Assembly (NCBI RefSeq): GCF_028389875.1
Contig: NC_084664.1
Coordinates: forward strand, 113,467,466 to 113,531,465
Reading direction: 5' to 3'
Source of the DNA: Rhea pennata
Taxonomy: Eukaryota > Chordata > Aves > Rheiformes > Rheidae
DNA length: 64,000 nt
Shown: one piece after another, positions 35,840-47,960 of the stretch
How positions within the stretch are numbered: the stretch's first letter is position 1
Layout: each line of letters begins with the position of its first letter
Position numbers and translations under genes: made by a program
The notes under the pieces: generated by a model
Database searches by the model: none
Seen by the model: only the letters and a program-made list of their open reading frames with translations
What the model was told of the DNA's origin: nothing

Positions 35840-36456
35840 TGGCAGCACTAACCACTAGCAGTAACATCTCAAAACATATTCCAGACATTTTAAAACATAA
35901 ATGCAACTCCTCAATTTCCTTCTTGTGCAAAGTCAAAAATATTAACTTACACCAATAGAAAAAACAGAGGAGAAATCCCTAAAAGCTGGCACTGGTCTTA
36001 GATGACTCTGCAATGCGAGTGGTACCTGCTCCAGCTCATGCCTCTGAGCGACCGGTAAGTGGTTTAAGTTCATCTCTATGGCTTAGCACTGCAGCAGATT
36101 TTAGAGCCCGCTCAATAATAGCAGAGCAATACTGCAAGAGCTACTACCATCACCAAGGTAAAATGTGGCAACAGGTTGCAGGCTGACTCACAGGCAGAAG
36201 GTGGCAACGACACGCCAATCCCCTCCAGAACAGAATTAAACAGACTGAACTACCAGCAGTTTGATGCTTTAAAGTCACATGTTCAACATTTCTTGACAAA
36301 AATTAGGAAGATCCAGACTATCACTAAAAACTGCAAGGCAATTTAAGCAGCAGCCAACGTCTCTCCTTGAAATGAAAGCATGTCTAGCCTCCACGACTCC
36401 AGACCAGAACTCTAAGTCTTTCTTCACATCCACACGATGCTGGTCTGAGTTTGCTT

Positions 36457-36783
36457 TCAGTTATGAGATTCATCATCTGGTCTTCTCCCAAAGTACTGTG
36501 CTACTTTAATCACACTGTGCCCAAGACTAAGCTTGCAAGTCTCTAGTGCTGATGGTGGGAATATGTCCAGATAACGAATTGCACAAATACATGTAAGACA
36601 GCAAGCTGAGACCATGGTTAGTTGTTCAGTCTTTGAGAATCGCAGCAACTCATTCCTCATATTGCTTAAGGACAGAAAGCAATCAGAGAGGTACAATGGG
36701 TGTAAAGAATGAGTCTTTTGTTCAAGCTTTCCCAGATAACCTTTCAGCACCTCATGGGCACGGTCAGGTGTTGAGAGCGTCTG
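36457..36783 (-). pseudogene. Unrecognised - strand open frame, possible exon
   Basis: On the - strand a frame runs from just after an AAATAGCAG sequence (a possible splice acceptor near 36782) to a TGA at 36457, about 108 codons with no ATG near its start. The translation includes EVLKGYLGKLEQKTHSL and ends RRPDDESHN. Composition is balanced rather than low-complexity, which is why I list it, but I recognise no domain. It lies 0.7 kb left of the CpG island, on the strand a divergent transcript would use. It could be a terminal exon, a decayed coding segment or chance. Confidence 0.15.
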
Positions 36784-36789
36784 CTATTT

Positions 36790-37430
36790 AATCCCAGGCC
36801 TGCCACCTAGAAGTAAACTACAGTGGCAGCCGGCAAGAGCCAAAGTCTTTAATGGTGAAGCTTTTGCCTACATTTCATACACCTCTTAAAAAAAAATAAC
36901 TTTGAAACATATTGAAGATGTTTACACAGTTAGGGTTCAGTCTGTTTTTCAGATGCACAAGTTTTATCACTGTGCTGTAAGAGTGCACAGAAAAACATAA
37001 CTGATAGCAGGGCTCTTAGTTCCCATTTAGACTACCGTAAACCCAGCCGATTCTGCGAAGCCGCGACAGACCCAGCATTTCAACCAGTCCTACTTAAGTA
37101 ATTCATTGCTCAAGTCAATTTGTAAAACTCACTGTTGATTTTTCAAATTAAAAATCAATTCTGTATAATGTGATTTAGGCTCCTGACAGGACAGGAACAT
37201 GATAAACTCTAACCACCCTAACAGGATTACCTGAAAGGGATTTATGGTACTGAGTCTCAAAACCTAAAACACTTTTGCTTTTTTTTTTTTTTATTATTTA
37301 TTTTGCTAACTGCTTAATGTATTAATGGCCAATAAGAGCAAATACATTTTTTTTTCTATCTTAAAGATGGCTTTATTCTGCAATGTTTATTTCCTATTTC
37401 TTTCAACGTGAAACGTTGACTTCTGGAACG
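36790..37430. other. Non-coding left approach to the CpG island
   Basis: AT-rich sequence with a 14-base T run (37280-37293) and another near 37349. CpG frequency rises from about 37410 (ACGTGAAACGTTGAC). No gene was recognised. Confidence 0.6.
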
Positions 37431-37820
37431 GCGATTAGCGGGTAGCCCGTAACACACAGTATCACGGGGTGCAGGCCGTGGAGGGGCCTGCTCGCGGGGT
37501 GCTCCGTGCCCGGGTGACAGCCCGGGTGGCTGCCTAACGCCGACCTTTCCCTGAGCCGCAGGCGGTGCTGCCCGTCCTCTGTGGCGGCAGCTGGGCTCGC
37601 GCTTCAGGAAGGGGCACGTCCCCTCGCAGCTGCTTCACTCAAATAAATTCAATATACCAAACCTAAGTGCTGCCCATCTGGCCACCTCTGGCTGAAGAGT
37701 TTTAACGTGATTTTGATACTCCCCCCCCCAACAAGACGCCGAATAGAATCGCGCCGGTGCTGAAATCTTCTAACTTCGGCTCTTTCTTTGGGGAGAAACT
37801 CGCTGAAGCCACAGACCTCA

Positions 37821-38170
37821 CCGGGGTGAAGGACAGGGAGAAATGGCTCAGCCCAGCTCTGCTGCACCTGACACCCCCCAACGCATCCCCCACCGGCAGC
37901 TTCCCCAAAAAGGAGTAGTTACCCCTCAAAAGGGCCTCCCCCCCCCCCCCGCCCAAGCCACGGCCGGGGGGGGCTGGCGGCCGTTAACGCGCCCCCAACG
38001 GCTCCCGCCACCGCCCCGCGCGCCTCCTCCATGTTGGCTCCATGCGCGGCGCGGCGCAGCGCCGGGCGCCCCGCCGGCAGCCCCGGGGGCGCCCCGGCTC
38101 CGCCCCGCCGCCGCCGAGCCGGGCGGGGCGCCGCTGCCGGCGCGGAGGCGAGGCGCGTCCGGGGCTCATG
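37821..38170 (-). other. Candidate first exon of a divergent - strand transcript
   Basis: Reading the - strand, CACCCCG|GTGAGG gives a fair donor at the + position 37821-37820. An exon running from inside the island (start unknown; the far limit is arbitrary) to 37822 would enter the A/C-rich left flank as an intron. The left-flank base skew supports - strand transcription. No start codon or transcript end is defined. Confidence 0.22.
37938..37950 (+). repeat. Poly-C run, 13 bases
   Basis: Thirteen C in a row within the CpG island; a likely assembly error hot spot. Confidence 0.9.
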
Positions 38171-38199
38171 GGGCGGCAGGAGGCGGCGTGAGCGCGGCG

Positions 38200-38482
38200 G
38201 GGCCGCGGGGGAAAGAAGGGAAAGGGCGGCGGGAGGCGCCGGCGGTGGCCCGGCCGTGGGGGCGGGGAGTCTCCTCCTCCCCGCAGCGAGGCTCCGGCTC
38301 CCCGCACGCACCGGAGCGCCGGGCTCCCTCCTCCTGCTCCTCCTCCCTCCCTCCCTCCGCCTCCTCCCCCCCTTCCCTCCGCGGGTCGCCGCGGCTCCGG
38401 GAGGAGCGGGGGGGGCCCCGCTTCCTTCCCTCCCCCCCTCCTTCTCCCACCCTCAGCGCCGGGAGCGCCCGAGCGGAGGCAG
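38200..38482 (+). other. Candidate non-coding first exon, + strand
   Basis: The exon end is the better-supported part: GGAGGCAG|GTGAGGCC at 38482/38483 is a strong vertebrate donor. The start is arbitrary, because CpG-island promoters have dispersed starts. The segment includes the pyrimidine tract at 38318-38384, would be a GC-rich 5' leader, and has no convincing start codon close to the donor. The downstream 25 kb reads as intron, so the coding exons would lie beyond 64 kb. Confidence 0.4.
38318..38384 (+). repeat. CCT-rich homopyrimidine tract
   Basis: A nearly pure C/T stretch of CTC, CCT and CCTCC units interrupted by isolated G. The G-rich complement can form quadruplexes, and mirror-symmetric parts can form triplex DNA. 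It sits just upstream of the candidate first-exon donor. Confidence 0.8.
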
Positions 38483-38533
38483 GTGAGGCCCCGGCCGCGT
38501 CCCCGCTCCCCCCGCCCCGCGGGAGAGGCGGCC

Positions 38534-38544
38534 GCGATGGCGGC
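38534..38544 (+). promoter_or_regulatory. YY1-like site (GCGATGGCGGC)
   Basis: The ATGGCGGC core matches the YY1 motif often found just downstream of CpG-island start sites. The ATG opens only a nine-codon frame (ending TAG at about 38564), so it is not a main start codon. Its orientation is consistent with + strand transcription. Confidence 0.4.
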
Positions 38545-38791
38545 GCGGCGCCCGCCGAGGCGCTAGGCCCCGGCCGCCCGCCCGTCCCCGGCTGCTCCCC
38601 GCGAGGCGGCCCCGGGGCCGCACCCACCCCGCTCCCCCTCCCCCCCGCCCCGGTAACGCCTCGGTTTGCGGAAAGTTTCTCGGCAACTTTCTCCCTGCGG
38701 GCAAGGCGGGCGGGGGTCGGGCCGCCCCCGCGGCGAGGCCGGCGGGGGTGGGCGCCGCGGCGGGACGGCCGCAGCCCGCGGCGCCGCTCCC

Positions 38792-38819
38792 GGGGCCGGG
38801 CCGCGGCGGGGGCCGGGGG
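38792..38819 (+). other. G-quadruplex motif
   Basis: Four G runs (4, 3, 5 and 5) separated by CC, CCGCGGC and CC. It lies in the probable promoter/intron-1 start region on the non-template strand of the + transcript. Confidence 0.6.
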
Positions 38820-38950
38820 CCGCGGCGAGGAAGGAAACAAGTTTGTGCGCTGCGTCGGTGTTCATCCCGACATGTGCCTGCCTGGGCTGCGCCTCGAGTT
38901 TTCCTTGCTGCTTGTGTTTTGTTTTCCGTGTGGTTGCTCCTAACCCGTGG

Positions 38951-41900
38951 GTAGTATTTTGAGGCGCTGCTGTAAGGTCATTTGTTCCCCCTCGGTGATT
39001 TTAACTACTCTGGTTGTTAAAGACCGTACCCGGTGTAGCCCAGGCCCTGGTTCAGTTGCTCGGTGCATGCAACCCAGAGGCAAAGCTCTCCTGTTAAGGC
39101 AGCATTGGGGCTGAAGAATGTAAAAAGGACAGAATTCAGGAAATTGATTTCCGAATCAACTCGCTTGGCCCGACTGCATGTATGTAATTGTTTTCTATTT
39201 TTTGCACAATGTTCTGGTTTGTATGTGTTCATCTAACAGGAACATGACTACTTTAAATTTCTGAGTCATTAATTTAAATATTCAGTTATCACATTTCATC
39301 AAACCTCCTCATGTTCCTTACAGTTAAAAAAAAAATGTATTGAAAACCTATAGGCCCCTATTGCTGCAGAGACTGTGTGTAACTTTTGGTGCTGTGTAGA
39401 GCTGTAGACTTGCTGTGTGTTAAGTTATGCACAAGTCCCTTCAGGCAAAGGGGCTGTTCTTTCGGGTTTTTTTTATGTTATACAATATTACAAGTACATG
39501 GTTTTACTTCATTTATTCCAGAATGGGCTGCTCCAGATGTCTGGAGTGGATATGGGCCACTTTGTATGGTAGAACTGGAATGTAAATACCTCTGAATCTC
39601 GTAATTGTTAAGGAGGTTTATTCAAGCGTACCTAGTGAATTTAAACCTCAGCAGAAGCTGGTTGTTAATTAAAAAATAGCTGTTTGAATTTAGTTAATCT
39701 GGCAGAATGATCCAGTTTAAAGCTTAGAGAGTGTTGCTAAGGGAAGTATATTCTTTTTTTCTTTTAATAATTTGGCTGAGTGAATTTCAGATAAATCTTG
39801 CGATCAAAATGCACCTTTAGTCAAAGAAGCAAGATAAAAACTTTACTTATGAGTATCTTCTTTCATTTTTGGAACCTGTGATCCTAAAAGAGGAGCTTGC
39901 AGTAAAACTGCTTTGTCAATTACATTTGTAGTATCTCTGTCAGTATGTAGTATCGTTCTACCATTACTACCTCAGTCTGCAGACTTTATAAATTTAAAAA
40001 TTGATCCTTACCGGATAATATAGCATTGCGCTCTGAGTTGTTTCCTATGCATGATTGTAAATTTAGCAACATTAGATTCCAACTGCGTTTATGCTCAGAC
40101 TATGGGTATGTGAAGGCTATGGGTATGTTTTGCACAGATAGGAGGGAAGAGCTAATTTCAGGATGGGCTAGTATTTGTGACATGAACAGAAAGAGCAGCA
40201 CTGGCACTCAGAGGGACAGTGTTGAATTTCAAAGAAAAATAAACAATACCAGACATGTAAAGCTGTGACAATGGTTGGTGACAGCAATCGCTAATGATTT
40301 GGGGGGGGAGGGGGGAATGTTAGCTTTATTTCCTCAAAAATTACAGCACAAGGGCAACTGCAATATTGTGTGTCTGTCATTCTCTGTAATAACTCTTCCA
40401 GCTGTTGACCATTATCAACTAAATTTGGCAGCGGAGGTCTCAGAGGTGGACAATTTCCACAAAATTTGTGAGAGTAGAGGTGTCAGGTAGAAAAGAGCTG
40501 TTATTTGCACACAGATAGTTCAAATGAACACTCGTCTGAAGTTTGAAAATGAAAATTTTTACAGGAAATTAGGCTTCATTAGTTCTGCTGTTCACAGAAT
40601 ACTTGAGCGCTTTTCAGTAACTTTTTAATATTTAAACTCCAATTTTACTCTTCATGAGATCTGAAGAACTCCATTTGAAATAAGAGTGAGTCCAAAGTAG
40701 CTTTAACTTGTATTTCATATTGTAAAGTTGCATTTCTTTTGGAATATTTGCCAATTACCTGTTCCTTATCTATGAAACAAATGAACTAAATTAAAAGTGT
40801 ATTTAAAGAGCTAAGTTACTTGACTTAGCTTAAAAAAAAATACGTAATGAATGTGTGGTTACTTTTAGTGTGCTGCATACTATATGACAGAATTATTTCT
40901 TGAAAATTTGTAATTTATAATTTACTTTTAATCAACATTCTTGTAGCAGAGCAAATAAATACATTCTGAAGAACATTCTATATTTTGATGCTTGCATACT
41001 TCCTGCAACCTCAGAAGAGCAAATCAGAACTGTGTTCGCTCTGGTAGATGGTGGTTGTCACGTGACAATGATGTGAAGGTCCACATTGTGGCAAATGTCA
41101 GTATATGGCCAAAGTTTACTTTACGAACAAAGTGCTTATATGATTTTACTCTTCTTTTATGCCCTATCTGTGGATGAAAGCAGTATATTCAGTAGATAAT
41201 TCCTTGTGTTCAGACCATTGCCAGTTTGAATAAGCTACCCTAGTGTTAGTTTAAAAACTCATGTCAGTTAAGAATACTTGAAGAATACGTTTAAGAATGC
41301 TTGATTATTCTGCTCTGTCATATTAAGCATCCTTTTTCAGATAGGACACCTTCCATGCATATGTGTGGTTTTTGAGAAGTCTTTGTAAAAGGTTTTGGAC
41401 TCCTGCCACTGCAAGCCCTCTGTTAGTTGACAGAACAGATTCATTAGTAAGGGAGAAATGTAGTTTTTCAAACTACTGTCCAATATAGTTTAATTTTTAG
41501 CCTGGAGGAGCCACTTCTGAAGTGAGCCACCCATCACAAATCATTCTTGTACCAATTTCTGTATTTAATTCATTTTTGTCTCCCATAAGAATGTCAGTGG
41601 GATGCTGCTTTATAGTGATAGATTTTTATGATGTGGCAACGTTTTTTTTCTTTTTCTCTTTAATACAAACTGCCTTACAGTTGCCGTATAGTAACTTCTT
41701 TCAATCACTACAGGCCTGTGCTGCATTCAAACCAATGACTTAGAGCTGTAGAGCTCCAGCTTGCATTGCCAGTTACTGAATGCAAACCTGGACAAATTCC
41801 CTTGTGTATGCTGAATTTATTAGGGGAAAAGGTAATATTGAAAATGTACTGTCAACCAACGGTAGGACAAGTTTGATTGTAGGTTTTAGTCATTCTTACT

Positions 41901-44900
41901 GCCATTCCCATCTACAGGAGAATAATTTATTTTTAATGGTGCCAATGCAGCAGAGCGGAAGGTGGTGCCTGAGCAATTCAAAATGACTGGGACTTCTCCC
42001 TAAGGTGAAGTTAGCATGCAAGATTAGAGATCAAGATGATAGTAACATTAACGATAGAAGTAACGTAAGTAAACTTAATTATTTACATGTAAGTTTTGTT
42101 TTCTCTATCTTTAAAAACACGGGATGTTTTTTGTTTTGTTTAAGTATAGGGTAGCCCAAAATAGTAGAATTAGTATAATACAAAGCTTGGAATTATTAAA
42201 CTTGCCTTTCCATCTCTCCAAGCAGGCACCTACAAAGTGCACCAAGTCTCACACTATGTACTGAAAGTCAATAAATCAAAGTTTCAGTCAGCTGAAATGA
42301 GTCCTTGAGTTCAGGGTCTCCCCAGAGGTCTGCTAACCTTTGCTTTTTGTCTTAGTCCTCCAGCCTCCTGGTATGCCCCTGGTACCTGGTAGGGACCATC
42401 AGTAAGAAAATCCTTAGTTGTGTTGATTGTTACAACTGAGATTTGGGGTTTGTTTTGATTTCTTTTTGACTGCAGTGATATATAATGTTACAGGATATGG
42501 TTGGGAAGTGCGGGGGAAGTAATGACCACTAAAACCTCAGACTGGTATTATCTGTTTTTCAATTCCTTTAATAATGTAAGATGTCATATAGGAAATTAGG
42601 TAACTTTTTTTTCTAATGCTGCTCTCACTCTCTTTTGTTTGATTTTTGGAAGGCAAATGTTATAGATGATATAGATATACTTACTAGATTCTCATGGAAG
42701 TTTACTTAAGTTTCTAAATTCTGATGGTGCTTCTGAACTTTAAATAACTTTTTTTAAATTGGTGCTTCATGGGAGAGAAAAACTCTTGTGGCTTAAGATA
42801 CATGTTTCCGTGGTTTTCTTCACACCAGAAGTCTAGGGAAAATAAATGACTCTTCAGAAGCTTTTAGCTACCCTTTCTGCTCAGATTTTAGGATTTACTG
42901 GGCCAGGCTTAAACATGTGAATAACTTCATTTAGTTCCAGACAGTAGAGTTGAGTAAGCATACTCATGTAAGTAAATTTTTTTTTGTAGGTCAAAAAAAT
43001 TTCTAGGGAAACTTTCTGAAGCATTTTGGTAATCTGATACATAAAGTTAGTCTTGATATTAGAAAACCTTGGCTCAGTGGAGTTAACTTCCTCTGTCCCC
43101 TAAAGTACCCTCTAGTCTTGTACAAATGAGCCCTAGCGGTGTTTCAATCATGTTAAGAAGGACAGAGCATGAATGTAGTCAGGTCTCAGGTATGCTTGCA
43201 AGGATTGATGGCTTTACAGCAAAAGGAGGTTAGGAAGAGGATAGTAATATTTGTTTATCCTGTTTTTAATGTTTGTCCTTCGTTGTTTAGGCAAAATTTC
43301 TGATGTTTCTGCTAAGCACGTGCAACATTCTGCTTCAGGAAAAAATATACAATAGGTTTGAAAAGTTTAAAGGTTTGAAAAGTTTCAACCATATTAATAT
43401 GCTTACAATTTTAAGAAAAGACAGTGCTTGTGGTGAGGTATTTAAAGATTAATTAGAGGGTACTGTGAATCTCTTGTCTATTGCCATTGTATAGCAGTGT
43501 AACTGTTTTGGCAGTCAGCCAGAAAGAGAAGACTTAAAACAAATTGATACTGAACAGTCCTATTTTAAATAAGTTGTTTTAAGTATGATTAGATAATAAA
43601 ATCAATATTTATGCTTAGAATTTGACAAAGGAACTAGGTCTGAGTTAAGTATAGTATTTTCCTTCTTTTCAAATCCATTTTATTAGAAACTGAAATCATG
43701 ACCTGTACTACAGAAAAGATCAAAAAACTCCAAAGTGCTTATGTATACCTTACTCTTCCTTTCTATATTCCTGTTTGTGCTTGTTTATTACCAACCTGGC
43801 TTGCTCAGCACTAATGTTATATTCGTCTAGCAACAGTACCACAGCCATCCAGATGCTAAAAGGACGTGCCAAGGGTAGCATTGCTGCAGGCTTTCTTGGT
43901 TCTTACACTCCCTTCCTGTACATCAACTGTTGCCCCCTTGTCTTTTCACTGGTGTTGCATCAGTGGAAACTGGTGATAGACCTCTGGTCTGACTCATAGA
44001 GGTGTTTGGCCTTAAATGGACTTTTCGTGTGATTCATGACAGCTGTTTTTTTCAGTAGGCTTTATTTAATGAACCTGTGCATCAAAGATGAGAAACCTTA
44101 AGATCATGTTTTTGGTCAAAGCATGTCCAATTCAGAAAACTAATCAACAATTAATGTTTAGAAAATATTCTAGTTTTGAAAATAACTGTGCCTTGGAAAT
44201 ATATCTACCTGTTAATGTTTTCTTTAACATTCCTTTGTCAGGCTACAGGAGAGTCAAAGAGCAATTACTGTGTGGCTGAGGAAGTAAATCATAACTGAAA
44301 TGCAAAAGTTCTGTATTTTACTGTGAACTGCTTGAAATAAAAACAGTAAGTTTAATAGTACATCTTCAAGATATTTTTATAGCTCTCCTGTCTCTCTCTG
44401 CTTTAATTCTGGTATTGTTTTTCTGAATGTCTGCAGTTGAGATTAAAACCTTAGAGGTTTCCAAACTGAGGTCTTCAGAAGCATGTTAACAGGCAAAATT
44501 TGTAACGTTTCAGTAAAATGTTTAACAAGGTTAATCTGTGAGAAACTGAGAACTACGTGATGTGTAGGTCTGAAGTATGTTTGGGGACAATCATTTTGTA
44601 CTATCTAAAAATCAAAAATCTGCACTAAACCTAATAGCAATCTTCAAGTTCTTCAGAGAAGTGGCCTTTAAATTCAGGTTAGGAGTAAGCAAGAGTGAGA
44701 TGAAACAGGAGGAAAGCATATGGCCATAGTAGCTAGTGTTTACTCTCCCCTTTGTCGTAACTTCTTAAACTGAAAAGAGATGCTGCCAGCAGAATGTTTT
44801 ACCTTTTAGTGTTTTTACTATTATATAGCATTAGTATTTGTGATTGGCTCTGGTCCAAATAGTTCTGTTGAAATAGTGTGTGTTTCCTTAGAGCTTCAAA

Positions 44901-47837
44901 TTTATTTTGGCGGTATTATGAGACCCCAAACACATGTAAGAGTGCATCTTACACACTTTTAGGGAAAGTATTCAGGTTTCCTTCCAACAGTAATACCTTA
45001 GAATGTAAATACGCTTTCTGGTTTCTGAAGCGTGTAATATTTGGGAGGGTTGCCAAAGTACAGTTTTTTGGGTTTTGCTCTCTCCTCCCCTGCTCCTGCC
45101 ATATGCACAAGCTCCAGGGAGAGGATGAATTAACAGAGTGATGAAGTCTTGAAAGCAGAGAGAGGGAGGGATTTGAACTCATTCTGATGTTCAGTGTGAA
45201 ATAGTTATTTAAAGGATAACTAAAGGTAATAATAGTTCTGGCCTGATTAGCTCATCTGTAGCTAACTGGAAAACGTGCATTGAAGAGGAGGAAAAAGTAT
45301 ACTGAAAAGGTATAGTGTTCTCAGTGTGGACACCTGTGTTCAGTTCTTTCGTCATATCAAGTATTCTAATCAGTAACACCTACAGCAGAAAGTACTGTAA
45401 AATACTATTCCTTTTGAAAACAGTTGCTCTTGAAGTAAAGAGAAGGGTAGAGAAAACTATAATAACTCTTGAGCTGTTACGACTAGTCAGTTGTGGAAGT
45501 TGTCCTAAGTAATTGCTTTTTTCAGCATTCACAGTCTTTCAAGCCTGAAAACCGAGTAAGTACAGTATTACTAAGAGATTCTGTAAGAGACAGAGGAAGG
45601 GTTTGGGGATGGGGCTTGTTTTGGGTGGTTTTTGTTCGGGACTATTTTGTTCTGGGTTGTTTTTGGAGTTCTGGAGTCTTCAAATGAGAAGGCAAAATGA
45701 AAAGTACAAAAATCTCAACTCTGAAGAAAAGCCACAAAACAAGTTAGATATTTTTTCATGGGTTTAGAGACTCAGATACAATAAGAATATTGATACAATT
45801 TGGTTTCTACATTTATGTACAGATCTGCACTTAAATATAACATGATTCATAAATCATAGTGGTTGAGGTTACTCTTACTGCCTTAAAAATAGCGTACTGA
45901 ATAATTATGTCTATTTTTAGCTAAAGAAATTGATTTCCTCTTAATAAATACTAGGAAGTATTTATTAGCTCATACTTTGTAGAAACCTGTAGAACTGCTT
46001 GAGTCATGCTAACATAACTGTACGTGGATTGAGACAAGTGATAGAATATAGGTGAAAACTTATTTCTGTGGAAATATGTGGATCGTTCATAGAAGGTATA
46101 TATATTTAATTCTTTCAGAATTAATTTTCATTTTTTATTAAATCTATGGCTTTTTGATCATCTTTGGGGAAAGGGGTTCCCACTTTGGGTCAGAGCTGAC
46201 ACATCTTTGGAATACTGTTTAACTTTGGTACGTACGTACTGAAACCATGGCCAACTTAACACCAGATGATTTGTGAAGTGACTTACATTAACAAGCAGGA
46301 AGCGTTGGTTTTTAAATGATTATTTTTAACCTAGTTTTGCACTTGCACTATTTAGTTCTTTTCCTAAAGAAAGAGACTGAGTCTTACTGGTCAGTAATAG
46401 TTAAAATATGTTGATTGTAATTATATATTGGAGTTTAGCCTAATCTGGTTACTTTTTTTTGCCAGTGGAAAGGATGACACTGCATGTGTTGTTTAATGTA
46501 GTAATAATAAAGTGTCAGAATAATTCTTTTAAGCTATATGTATAATTACTAGAGCAATGAAAGCTCAATTTATTTGCTAGATAGTTTTTCTTCCTACTTT
46601 GTATTTAGTGGCATTTGAATAGAAATTGTGATTGAAATTCATATAAATATCCAGCATTGCATTTTAAGGTACAAGTTAATAATACTTCAGCTTTTAGATA
46701 AGGCTATAGAAGGAGATAGAGCTAAAATTAAACCTGTTTTGCGTTCAAAATTACCTGGTTTATTTACACAAGGGAAAGTTCGCTTGAATTTGTTGATTAT
46801 TTTTGGTCACCAAAACTTCTAAGATTTCAGAATTAATAGATTTCATACTTGAAACTTTTTGCTTTCTTGAAAAGTATGAATAAGAATCTGTCCTGCTTCT
46901 CTTAACTTCTTACCAGTATGTTTCTCAGACTGTAATTAATTGATATTTGAATAAGATTAGTTGGGGAGAATTTTCTGTCTTTGTAGCGTAAGTCACTGCT
47001 TTAAGTATTTTGCATATTGGTTTCTGATTCTAGGTGCATATGAGTGACTTCTGCCAGTTTGATGGTTTGAATATATTTAAAATTCTGGCAGCTGACACAC
47101 CTTGAATATTTTTTGTATTCAATATACATTATTGTAATAGTAAGCTCAGATTTACCCAGTAAGGATTACTTTAAGTATTTTAAAAATGCAATCAAAAGGA
47201 TAACTTTCCATTATAATATGTTATGTGGTCAGTTAGTATGTGACTAAATTTGGCTGGACAGATTAGTCTATTTTATTGTTACTGTTACATGAATACTTAG
47301 AAGTAGACATCACTTACTGCGTTTTATTTAGTATGTCCAGATTACCAATAGTTTAGATGTGTGAATCATCTTGAGGCTGACAGTGTAACCTCACTAACTG
47401 TGCCAGAACTTTTGAGCCAGTGGACTACTGACAATCTAAGATGCTTTTAAGGATCTTAAACATGCGCATGGAAATTTGAAAAGTTTTTAAAATGTTACTG
47501 CTGCATGGTTTCTACATCTTGGAAACTGTACAATTAAACTGTTGCTTCTTTTAAAGTATATTCCTAGACTTGGGGAATCAGTTTTTCCCCTCAATTCCTG
47601 TCAAACTGAAAAGACAGGACAGATGCTTTAACCAGTAAAGTTTTACAGTTAGCATATTTGAATGTAATTCAGTTCTTTTTTTAAAAAAAAAAAATGTTAA
47701 GCAACTTTTTGCATGCTTTTCACTGAAACGGAAATAAGACTTTTTTCCATTTTTGAATTTTTCATTTAATCAAATCGTTTGTATACTTCTTCAGATAATT
47801 AGGGACTGGAAAATTTTGAATCTGTTCTTCTTCACAG
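38951..47837 (+). other. Probable long first intron, first part
   Basis: About 9 kb with no recognisable coding exon. The + strand generally leans to T and G, as vertebrate introns do on their sense strand. Open frames are short and unrecognised. It includes a G-rich tract (40301-40316) and the 17-base tandem repeat at 43354. No CR1 copy was recognised here. Confidence 0.5.
43354..43386 (+). repeat. 17-base tandem duplication
   Basis: AGGTTTGAAAAGTTT followed after two A by AGGTTTGAAAAGTTT. It is a small perfect duplication. Confidence 0.9.
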
Positions 47838-47960
47838 ATATTTTAACCTTGCTGTTCTAGGACCTGATCCTCTTTCACACTGAAGTCAAGTGCAAAATTC
47901 CTCTTGACTTCAGGAGAAGCTGGATTAGCTTTACACAAAAGGACCACGTTGTCCTCTGGG
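47838..47960 (+). other. Candidate non-coding exon containing a palindromic repeat
   Basis: The left edge follows TTCTTCTTCACAG, a good pyrimidine-rich acceptor, and the right edge is CTCTGGG|GTAAGTGG, a strong donor, giving a 123-base unit. All three frames contain stops, so it would be non-coding or a leader/poison exon. The middle is the palindromic element at 47862-47935. Isolated splice-like pairs occur by chance in long introns, so this is only a candidate. Confidence 0.25.
47862..47935. repeat. Short palindromic element, GAAGTCAA family (best copy)
   Basis: CTGAAGTCAAG (47880-47890), 12-base loop, CTTGACTTCAG (47903-47913) is a perfect 11-bp stem. The outer arms CCTGATCCTCTT and GAGAAGCTGGATTAG are approximately complementary. 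This is the best-preserved of four related copies and matches a dispersed amniote repeat that I recall from turtle, crocodile and bird DNA. Confidence 0.55.

Larger units (their letters stand above)
28250..36440. other. A/C-rich non-coding stretch
   Basis: About 8 kb with no recognisable gene on either strand. The + strand is visibly richer in A and C than T and G, the opposite of the region right of the CpG island, consistent with - strand transcription through it. It contains the small tandem and inverted repeats listed separately. Open frames (up to 93 codons) are unrecognised. Confidence 0.55.
37430..38950. promoter_or_regulatory. Large CpG island, probable (bidirectional) promoter
   Basis: About 1.5 kb of CpG-dense DNA, most extreme between 37.96 and 38.84 kb, with sharp AT-rich borders. 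It has several GC boxes on both strands (for example GGGCGGGG at about 38117 and 38259), no obvious TATA box, a long pyrimidine tract, a YY1-like ATGGCGGC, and several G-quadruplex motifs. These are the marks of a vertebrate CpG-island promoter with dispersed start sites. A good donor on + (38483) and a candidate donor on - (37821) suggest transcription both ways. Frames stay open for up to 366 codons on + (37843-38943), and similar lengths occur on -, but the translations are Pro/Arg/Ala/Gly runs expected from GC-rich DNA. I do not call them proteins. I cannot name the gene. Confidence 0.88.

Noticed and set aside
37843..38943. 366-codon open frame on + across the CpG island, and frames of 100-224 codons on -
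   Set aside because: GC-rich DNA rarely contains stop codons. The translations are Pro/Arg/Ala/Gly runs in overlapping frames on both strands, with no recognisable domain and a good splice donor cutting through the + frame.
40301..40316. G-run tract (nine G, A, then further G)
   Set aside because: It has only two runs separated by one base and does not satisfy a four-run quadruplex pattern; treated as simple sequence.
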